Source: Apium graveolens
Lineage: Eukaryota > Streptophyta > Magnoliopsida > Apiales > Apiaceae
Reading direction: 5' to 3'
Length of the DNA stretch: 64,000 nt
NCBI RefSeq assembly: GCF_009905375.1
Contig: NC_133652.1
Coordinates: 17,348,850 to 17,412,849, forward strand
Shown: in pieces, positions 56,006 to 64,000 of the stretch
How positions within the stretch are numbered: the stretch's first letter is position 1
Layout of the letters: every line of letters starts with the position of its first letter
Position numbers and translations under genes: made by a program
The notes under the pieces: generated by a model
Databases searched by the model: none
Seen by the model: the letters and a program-made list of their open reading frames with translations, nothing else
Told to the model about the DNA's origin: nothing

Positions 56006-56706
56006 TGAAACTGAGAAAAAGTGTTTAAGATTTATGTTTTTGAATATGGGAGAGAGTTTTAAGGTTAAAAGTGTATGGGGGAGTATATGGAATAGTTGTA
56101 TGTATATATAGGGTAGAGATTAGGGTTAAAATTTGATTAGGAGTGGGGTTGAGGGTTAAAAACGTGGGTTTATGGGAAAAGGATTCGTGGGTAGTGGGTT
56201 GTGTTTTTATTTTTTTGTGTTTTCTGATTTTTTTGGATTTTTATTAGGCTTAAAAAAATTTCAGGCAGACGGGTCCTGAGCGGCCGCCCAGCTGAGCTGA
56301 GCGGGCGCCCAGCATCCTGAGCGGCCGCCCAGCAAGGCTGAGCGGGCACCCAGGTGGTCTCTGGAAAAATATTTTTTTTTTTACCCTTTTTTCTGATTTT
56401 TTTTGTGTTTTTGGATAGGTCACTGACCTTTAAGGGTTCCTATAACAACAAATCTCGGGTTGCCTCCCAAGAAGCGCTTCTTTTACGTCATTAGCTTGAC
56501 GTAGTGTACCTTGCTCAAGTTGACAATAAAATGACATTAACCACTTCCCGGTTTGTCTTGTCCCCATAGTAATGCTTCAAACGCTAACTATTAACCTTGA
56601 ATGCTTGGCCCGGATCATTCTAAAAAATCTCCACCGCTCCATGTGAAAACATAGTTTTGACAATAAAAGGTCTAGACCACCTTGATTTCAACTTTCCAGG
56701 AAAAAG
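56006..56706 (-). other. Spacer between integrase and ORF2 of D
   Basis: Contains the GC-rich 21-bp repeats (56276-56352) and two perfect inverted repeats. One is the 14-bp palindrome AAGAAGCGCTTCTT (56469-56482). The other is TACGTCA-N6-TGACGTA (56484-56503). The rest is T/A-rich and non-coding, with a TATATATAGGG-like segment at ~56104-56114 upstream of ORF2. Confidence 0.65.
56276..56352. repeat. 21-bp GC-rich tandem repeat in D spacer
   Basis: Four units at 56276, 56297, 56317 and 56338 alternate GCGGCCGCCC and GCGGGCGCCC (the last is GCGGGCACCC). Same consensus and plus-strand orientation as the LTR copies at 53349-53411. Confidence 0.85.
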
Positions 56707-59700
56707 TCAGAGACGAGAGTTGAATAAAAGAATTTGCTGCCCCGACACAAATGACTTAGGATATAGCTTCCTGTCGTGCCACCTTTTCACTTTTTCCTTG
56801 TACATTTTGTTGTTCTCGTACGCTTGGAGTCGAAATTCATCAAGTTCATTTAACTGAAGCATTCGCTTCTTCCTAGCTACATCTAGATCAAGGTTCAACT
56901 TCTTCAACGCCCAATAAGCCTTATGCTCAAGCTCCGCAGGTAAATGACATCCCTTACCATAAACAAGTTGAAACGGGGACATCCCAAGTGGAGTCTTGTA
57001 TGCTGTTCTATAAGCCCATACAGCTTCATCGAGCTTTAAGACCAATCCTTCCTTGACGGACAAACAACTTTCTCTAGAATGCACTTGATCTCTCTATTAG
57101 ACAATTCCGCTTGACCATTCGTTTGCGGATGATAGGAAGTAGCAACACGATGATTCACATTGTAGCGCTGCATCATAGAAGTGAACTTACGGTTGCAGAA
57201 ATGCGACCCCTCATCACTTATGATTACTCGTGGTGTTCCAAACCTTGTGAAAATCTGCTTATGAAGAAAATTCAACACTACCTTTGCATCATTCGTCGGT
57301 AGAGCCTTGACTTCTACCCATTTTGAGACATAATCGACTGCCAGTAAGATGTACTGATTATTACAGGATGAGACAAATGGTCCCATAAAATCGATTCCCC
57401 AAACATCAAAGACCTTGACTTCAAGCATCACATTTAACGTCATCTCATCCTTCCTCATAAGATTCCCCACTCTTTGGAAACGATCACACCTTAAAATGAA
57501 CTGATGTGCATCCTTAAACAAAGTAGGCCACAAAAAACCTACTTGCAGAATATGAGCTGATGTCTTTTCACCACCATAATGTCCACCATAAACTGTGGAG
57601 TGGCAGTCTTGTAATATCCCCTCCGTCTCATAGAATGGGATACATCTCCTGATGATCTGGTCAGCTCCTTGTCTAAACAAATACGGTTCATCCCACATGT
57701 ACCACTTCACCTCATACAGAAACTTCTTCTTTTGAGCTGTATTCATATTAGGAGGCATTATATTGCTGACAAGATAGTTCACAATATCTGCGAACCATGG
57801 TTCTTCCTCCTGAACTGCGAACAACTGCTCATCCGGAAAAGATTCATTGATCAATGTCTTATCATGTGAAGTAGAATCGGGATTCTCCAATCTAGAGAGA
57901 TGGTCAGCTACTTGATTCTCAGTACCTTTTCGATCCTTAATCTCTAACTCAAATTCCTGTAGTAAGAGCACCCAACGAATAAGTCTAGGCTTCGAATCCT
58001 TCTTTGAGACTAGATAGCGAATGGCAACATGATCAGTGAATACTGTCACCTTTGTCCCAAGCAGATAAGATTGAAATTTTTCGAAACCAAAGACTATAGC
58101 CAAGAGCTCCTTCTCAGTAGTGGTGTGGTTCATTTGAGCTTCATTTAGAGTCTTACTAGCATAGTAGACCACATGAAAAAGATTATTCTTGCGCTGCCCA
58201 AGAACTGCTCCCACCACATAATCACTCGCATCACACATCATCTCAAAAGGCTCTGTCCAATCAGGTGCCATAATAACTGGTACAGTTATCAAACTCTTCT
58301 TGAGAGTCTCGAATGCCGCCAAACATTCATCATCAAATTTGAAAGGCACATCCTTCTCGAGCAAGTTGCACAACGGTTTAGATATCTTCGAGAAGTCCTT
58401 GATGAAACGCCGATAAAAACCCGCATGGCCAAGAAAGCTACGGATTCCTTTCACAGAAATAGGTGGTGGAAGATTTTCAATGACTCCAACCTTGGCTTTG
58501 TCCACCTTAAGACCCGTGCTAGAGACCTTATGCCCAAGAATAATGCCTTCACGCACCATAAAGTGACATTTTTCCGAATTGAGCACCAAATTAGTTTCCA
58601 CACACCTTTTGAGTACCGAACAAAGATTATTCAAACATTCATCATACGAATGTCCAAAGACGGAGAAGTCGTCCATGAACACTTCGACATTGTTTCCAAT
58701 CATATCAGAGAATATAGCCATCATACATCTCTGAAAAGTGGCAGGTGCACCACATAAGCCAAACGAAACTCTGCGAAAAGCAAACGTGCCAAATGGACAA
58801 GTGAAGGTAGTCTTTTCTTGATCCTCTGGTGTAATGCAAATCTGATTATACCCCGAATAGCCATCCAGAAGACAATAATACTCATGACCGGCCAATCTGT
58901 CAAACATCTGATCAATAAATGGAAGAGGGAAGTGATCTTTTCTCGCGGCTTTGTTTAACTTTCTGTAATCCATGCATACCCTCCATCCTGTGACTATTCG
59001 AGTGGGGATGAACTCGTTCTTCTCATTTACTACCACAGTGATACCTCCTTTCTAAGGTACACATTGCACGGGGCTCACCCAAGAACTGTCAGAAATAGGA
59101 TATATGATTCCTGCATCTAGCCACTTCAGAATTTCTTTCTTTACCACTTCCTTCATGATAGGATTAAGTCATCGTTGTTGCTCAACAGTCGGCTTACTAC
59201 CTTCCTCTAGCAGAATTTTATGCATGCAGTACAAAGGGCTGATCCCTTTGATATCTGTTATAGTTCATCCGATAGCCGATTTGAATTCTCGTAAGATCCT
59301 CAAAAGCTTGTCCTCCTCACTACCTGAAAGGTCAGATGCAATAATCACAAGTAAAGTAGATGCATCACCTGAAAATACATACCTCAAGTGTTCAGGCAAT
59401 GGTTTAAGCTCCAAAGTAGGTGCTTCCTCAATAGATGGTTTGAGCTTTCCTTCAGCATTCTTGAGATCAGAAGTACCAAGAGATTCAAATGGCATGTCTA
59501 GCTTTCGCCTCCAGGAAGAAGCATTTAGATATTGTAGTTGCTCATTGCCATCCTCATCGTCACTGTTAAACTCCCCTACTAAGGTCTCTCTAAGGCATCA
59601 GACATTAGCATATGATCAAGTTCTGACGTTACCGCAGAGTCAATCAAATCCACCTTTAAGCACTCCTCGTCTTCTATAGGGAATTTCATCACCTTGAATA

Positions 59701-61080
59701 CATTGAATGTCACATCCTGATCCTGCATCCTCATAGTAAGTTCACCTTCTTGCACATCTATCAAGGTACGGACTGTAGCCAAGAAAGGTCTTCCCAAGAT
59801 TATGGGAATCTTCTTATCTTCCTCGAAATCCAAAATGACAAAGTCTGCAGGGAAGAAGAGCTTATCCACCTTTACTAACACATCCTCCACTATGCCACGT
59901 GGATATGTAATAGAACGATCAGCCAATTGTAGAGACATGTAGGTGGGTTTTGGATCAGGCAAATTCAACTTTTTGAAGATAGACAATGGCATTAGATTGA
60001 TGTTTGCTCCCAGATCGCACAGGCATTTGTCAAAAGATAACTTGCCAATGGTGCAAGGAATGGTGAAGCTACCTGGATCTTTAAGTTTTGAATTAATTTT
60101 TGTTGGAGCACAGCACTGCACTCTTCCGTTAGAGCAACGGTCTCAAGGTCATCCAGTTTCACCTTCCTTGAAAGAATACTCTTCATGAATTTTGCATAAC
60201 TAGGCATTTGCTCCAGAGCCTCAGCGAAAGGTATGTTGATGTGAAGTTTCTTGAACACCTCCAGAAACTTACCAAACTGCTTATCCAGCTTTTGTTGCTG
60301 CAATCTCTTAGGGAAAGGTGGTGGATGATAGAGCTGTTTCTCCCATGTATTACCCTCAGGAAGAGTGTGTTCAACAGTAGTCTTCCTTGGTTCCGCCGCT
60401 TTCTCCTTTTGCTTCTCTTCTTCATCCATAACTTCAGCTTCTCCGTCTTTCGTTTTTTCAGCATCAGCAACTTTTCCAGACCTTAAGGTAATAGCTTTGA
60501 CTTGCTCCTTAGCTTCCATCCTGCCTGGCACTTCAGTATCGCTGGGAAGTATGTCAGGTTGACGATTGAGCAATGCATTGGCTATTTGACCGATTTGATT
60601 TTCCAAGGTCTTGATAGAAACAGCCTGACTTTTGCACAACAGCTTGAGTTCCTCGAAATCAGCACTAGAAGGTGGAGCATCACCTCCTTGTTGAGGATAT
60701 GATTGCCTTTGAGCATAATGTTGTGGTTGCTAGAATCCAGGTGGATTAAACTATTTACTTACGCCTTGCTGATATGGTTGCTGAATAGCATTCTAATTAT
60801 TGCTCCAGCTGAAATTGGGATGATTTCTGTTGTTAGGATGATAAGTAGCTGGCACAGACTGCTGCAGTCGCTGATAATTGTTCATATACTGAACAGATTC
60901 ATTAACAAGAGAACACCAATCTGTAGCATGAGAACCTGCACAAAGCTCACATACCATAGCTATCTGATTGACTCCATAAGTGGCTAAAGAATCGACCTTC
61001 AAAGACAGCGCTTGGAGCTGCGCTGCAATAGTTGTAGCTGCATCGACTTCCAGAATACCTGCTACCTTCCCAGGCATCAT
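56707..61080 (-). pseudogene. Gag-Pro-Pol of Athila-type element D (broken)
   Basis: In reading order on the minus strand: gag C-terminal half (MMPGKVAGILEVDAAT at 61080, then the Cys/His stretch CELCAGSHATDWC), with two stops near 60790 and 60730. The next frame holds SLKTLENQIGQIA-like sequence and the acidic linker (60639-60000). Protease has CDLGANINLMP near 60020 and ILGRPF near 59790. A shift and a Trp-site TGA at about 59267 follow, and a TAG at about 59055. RT has [17 protein letters not shown] and FMDDFSVFG (~58660), RNase H has [15 protein letters not shown] (~58225). Integrase has [18 protein letters not shown] and [12 protein letters not shown] to 57036, then a shift and its C-terminal part to 56707. 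Protease has DLG in place of DSG, as usual in Athila. Confidence 0.87.
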
Positions 61081-61089
61081 CCTTTGAGT

Positions 61090-61330
61090 TGGCTTTTGAT
61101 GCTCAATAGTTCTCTACAGTTGCAAGTCATTTATCAGTTTGTTGAACCTTTCAAAAACTTCAGTAATTCCTTCTTTAGGCTTGACCATGAAACCCTCATA
61201 CCGAGACACCAGTATCCTCCTTTAATTAGACCTTACTTCCTCTGTACCCTCACTCAAAATCTCAATCTTCTCCCAGATCTGTTTGGTTATGTCATAGTTG
61301 ATAATATTGGTGTACATGATATTGTCAAGT
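61090..61330 (-). pseudogene. Copia-type gag fragment (UBN2-like)
   Basis: On the minus strand an almost open stretch reads IIDYDI-like sequence (NIINYDITKQIWEKIEILSEG) and then RYEGFMVKPKEGITEVFERFNKLINDLQL with two stops. EIWEKLE...YE.F...ESI.E...RF..L.N.L is the copia gag (UBN2) pattern, not the Athila gag pattern. It ends about where Athila gag sequence begins, on the same strand. Confidence 0.6.
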
Positions 61331-61336
61331 GACTCT

Positions 61337-61828
61337 TGTTACATATTGAATTCTCAATGATCAGAAGAAGCTCAGAATCTGGCTGTTCGGATGTCATTAG
61401 GATCTGATGTACCATCAGGAGTCGGCATGTCATCAGCATTTGCATGACATCAGTATTTAAAGATAGTCAGCATTAGAGGATTTGTTCTGTTCCTTATAAT
61501 GTGGAGCAGATATCTGTTATGTCTAAGTTATAGGACTTTATCTGTTTAGTTTAAGATATGTATCAGTTTCAGTTGGTTTTTGATAATGCATATCTAAGAT
61601 TAATCTGTTGTAGCTGTGTAGTATATAAACACAGTTTAGATCATCACTTAGTATAGAACTCTCGAGGATCATTCGACCTAGCAGCTCTCAAGAACATCAG
61701 TATTTCTTGAGAGGATTTTGTAACAATTTTTATCAGAAATATAAAAAGTTGTTATATTTTATTACTTGTTCGAAACATTTATACAATTGTATCCAACCCC
61801 CCTTAAACAATTATATCTTTACTGGGCA
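61337..61828 (+). repeat. Element E 5' LTR
   Basis: About 490 bases from TGTTACATATTG to TTTACTGGGCA. TATA box TATAAAC lies at 61624-61630. The left end is supported only by the TG and by analogy with C, and the terminal inverted repeat is poor, so the edge could be off by several bases. Confidence 0.6.
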
Positions 61829-61880
61829 AAAATTGGTATCAGAGCACACTGATAAATTTACAATCAGAAACGATCTAAAC

Positions 61881-64000
61881 ATGTCTCTGAACAAGTATGA
61901 AAGCATTAAAATTCCCATTCTGAAAAAGACTGAATATCCAACATGGAAGGTGAAGATGCTCATGTACCTGGAAGCTACAAATCCAGATTATCTAGATGTA
62001 ATCAATGATGGACCCTTCATGCCAACAAAACTGGTGCCTGCAACTCCTACGGTTGCTGAAAATTATCAACTGAAGGAGAAGACAAAATGGACACCAGAAG
62101 AGAAAGTAGTTGTGCTGAAAGATGCAAAGGTAAGAAACATTTTGCATAAAACTCTTGATTCTATTATGTCAAACAGGGTTATAGCCTACAAGACTGCCAA
62201 AGAGATCTGGGATGCTCTTGAAACTCAATATCAAGGAACCATGGCCATCAAGAAGAACAGAAGGGTTGTTCTGATTCAAGAATATGAACACTTTGAGGCC
62301 AAGCCTGATGAAAGTCTCACTGATATCTATGACATATTTTTGACTCTACTCAACAATCTGTTATTGGTGGGAAAGGTGTATGATCGAGAGGATTCAAACA
62401 CCAAGTTTTTAAGAGCATTAAGTGAAGAATGGGAGACTCGGACTTCAATCATACGACATCAGTATGATCTGGAAGTAATTACTCTGGATGAAGTCTATGG
62501 CATGCTGAGAACTCATGATTTGGAGGTTCAGCAAATGAGAGAGAGGAAAAGCAACAAAGGGAAATCTGTTGCTTTGAAAGTAAATGATAAAGCTTCAAGA
62601 GAAAAGTATGTTGGAGCTGCAAGAAAGAAGAACAATTTGCCAGAATCAGATACTGATGATTCATCATCAAATCCTGATGATGATACTGATTCTGAAATTG
62701 ATGAGAACATGACAGATTCTGATGTCATGCAAATGGCCGTATTGCTGGTTAAGGGCTTCAGGAGGATGAAGTTCAGGAAGTCCAAGAACAACAGAAGCTT
62801 CAGGAAGAAGTTTACTGGAGGTGAAAGGAAGTCAACTGGGAGAAAAGATGAAAAGGACTCTAGAGCTGGGAAGGTAGACATGACAAAGATCAAGTGCTAT
62901 AATTATGATGAACCTGGTCATTTTTCCTCAGAGTGCAAGAAAACAAAGCATGATAAAGGGAAGAACAAAGCCCTGATCACTTCAATCAAGAATTGGATGG
63001 ACTCCTCTGACTCTGAAGATGAAGATACATGCTATTCACTGATGGCCAGTCTTGATGATCCTGCTGCTTTTGAGCCTAAGGTACAAACTCTTTTCTTCTC
63101 TTTTGATATTGAAAATATATCTGAATTGAAATCTATTCTTAAATCTTCGCATGGTAGTTTTAAGAATAAGACTTTAGAAAATGATAGACTTATAACTGAA
63201 ATTAAGACCTTGAAATCTAGGAATGATCAGTTAGAGTCTGACTTAATATATCAGATAGATTTGAAGAAAGAATGTGAGAGAGCTAAACATACAGTTAATA
63301 TTCTTGAGGCTAGATACAGTATGTTAGAAAAGGATCTAGAAAATGAGAGAAAAACCCTTAAAGCCTGGACTGATTAAGGCAAAAAGGTTCATGAGATGAT
63401 CTCAAAGAAAAACTGGAAAGAATGCCTAGGCTATAAAGATGGAATTAAGGATGTTGACACTAAAAATAAAATTTCCCTTAAAACTCCTGTTAAGTTTATT
63501 TCATCATAAGCTGATGAACCCAAATCCACTTTTGAAAAGGGTTCAACATCAGTATCACAAGAAAAACTGGTAAGTGATAAAACTCAAAGAAAGAAAAGCA
63601 AGAAAACCATTAAGTCTGTTAAGAAATAAAAGAACATAGGACTTTTGTCAGCAAGATAATTGAAAAAGAAAATATCTGAGGTTACTGACAAACCTCAAGT
63701 AAAAAGTCCTAAGAGAAACAGGAATGGTAAGAAAGGTATTTCTAAGGATTCAAATTACAAGGTTGTTCCCAATGCTCCTAGGAAAACTTGTTTTAACTAT
63801 GGAAATACTAATCATCTTGCTATTGATTGCAGGAGTAATAAGAAAAGGAAAACTGCTATTCCTGAGTCTGATGTTAGGGGTAGATCAGTATTTTATAAAC
63901 CACAAAATCCTTGTTTTCATTGTGGTAGTAGTTGGCATTCGATTTATACTTGTAGTTCTTATCACAAGTTGTATCACAATTACTATGAACCTTTGCCTAA
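61881..64000 (+). pseudogene. Gag of copia element E (broken, partial)
   Basis: Starts MSLNKYESIKIP. 498 codons are open, to TAA at 63375. The UBN2-type core spans about residues 25-225 (EYPTWKVKMLMYLEA, EIWDALETQYQG, YEHFEAKPDESL), followed by a Ser/Asp-rich acidic stretch, then a basic stretch. The knuckle at ~62896 has its second Cys replaced by Tyr (CYNYDEPGHFSSEC). A C-terminal coiled coil follows. After the stop the reading continues with more stops (63507 and three or so others to 63660). A second knuckle again has Tyr for Cys (CFNYGNTNHLAIDC, ~63789), and an intact one reads CFHCGSSWHSIYTC (~63913). Protease is not reached. The Met at 61881 is chosen over an upstream in-frame Met inside the LTR. 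Confidence 0.85.

Larger units (their letters stand above)
52684..61085 (-). mobile_element. Element D: Athila-type Ty3-gypsy with ORF2, 5' truncated
   Basis: On the minus strand: partial gag (61080-60000), protease, RT, RNase H and integrase to 56707. A spacer with conserved hairpins follows, then ORF2 (56005-54827), a long untranslated stretch, a TTAAGTTGGGGGTG purine tract (53627-53640) and a 3' LTR (53628-52684). The 5' LTR, primer site and the main gag domain are absent: at about 61085 the sequence changes to copia gag. The Athila call rests on the protease DLGANINLMP, the RT sequence, ORF2 and the AAGCGCTTCTTGGGAGGCAA spacer motif. Confidence 0.88.
61337..64000 (+). mobile_element. Element E: SIRE-type Ty1-copia, runs off window
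   Basis: 5' LTR about 61337-61828, primer site TGGTATCAGAGC at 61834-61845, gag from 61881. The element continues past the window edge. It is related to C (same gag layout, same CCTAGCAGCTCTC in the LTR) but clearly a different copy. Confidence 0.85.

Overview
The window is heterochromatin-like plant DNA built almost entirely of nested LTR retrotransposons. I see no convincing host gene, tRNA, rRNA or CRISPR array. Plant (eudicot-type) origin is inferred from the families: Ty3/gypsy chromoviruses with a C-terminal chromodomain (Tekay/Del type), an Athila-type gypsy element with an extra 3' ORF, SIRE/Maximus-type copia elements with very long gag regions, and Angela/TAR-type copia LTRs. The exact species cannot be read from the window.

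Layout, left to right. 1-1358: end of an Angela-like copia LTR, an unclassified LTR-like stretch with a TATA box, and a CTCGA-rich low-complexity block. 1359-15313 (minus): element A, a complete Tekay-type chromovirus with ~3.9 kb LTRs, an uninterrupted gag-pol ORF of ~1570 codons and an extra 242-codon leader ORF upstream of gag. 15321-26248 (plus): element F, a related chromovirus whose 5' LTR is split by a solo LTR of the A family (16041-20060) and whose RT-RH-IN region and half of the 3' LTR are deleted. 26249-32455 (minus): relic H, the 3' end of a SIRE-type copia element, split by a third chromovirus solo LTR (G, 26739-31593), which is itself split by an Angela-like solo LTR. 32456-33653: start of another A-family LTR. 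33654-46540 (plus): element B, a chromovirus with its own leader ORFs and a decayed gag-pol. 46541-52683 (plus): SIRE-type copia C, inserted in B's 3' LTR and cut off inside RNase H. 52684-61085 (minus): Athila-type element D with gag-pro-pol, the PF20167-like ORF2 and a 3' LTR. 61090-61330 (minus): a scrap of copia gag. 61337-64000 (plus): 5' LTR and gag of a second SIRE-type element E, running off the window.

The most interesting pattern is shared by the four chromovirus families (A, B, F, G). Each LTR carries the motif AG|GCAAGT, which is the optimal GC-type 5' splice site, and each readable gag ATG (A, B, F) sits 4-6 nt after a pyrimidine-rich 3' splice-site consensus (TTATCAG or TTACCAG). 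In B a second identical TTATCAG abuts the ATG of the leader ORF. This suggests an undescribed (to me) GC-AG intron that would remove the primer-binding site and leader ORF and make a separate gag-pol mRNA, with alternative acceptors choosing leader protein or Gag-Pol. The same families end their LTRs in a hairpin whose two arms change together between families. Both ideas rest on sequence reading and need RNA data.

Decay is visible everywhere except in A: CGA-to-TGA type stops in B, Trp-to-stop changes in C and D, Cys-to-Tyr zinc-knuckle losses in C and E, and protease active-site changes in B and F.
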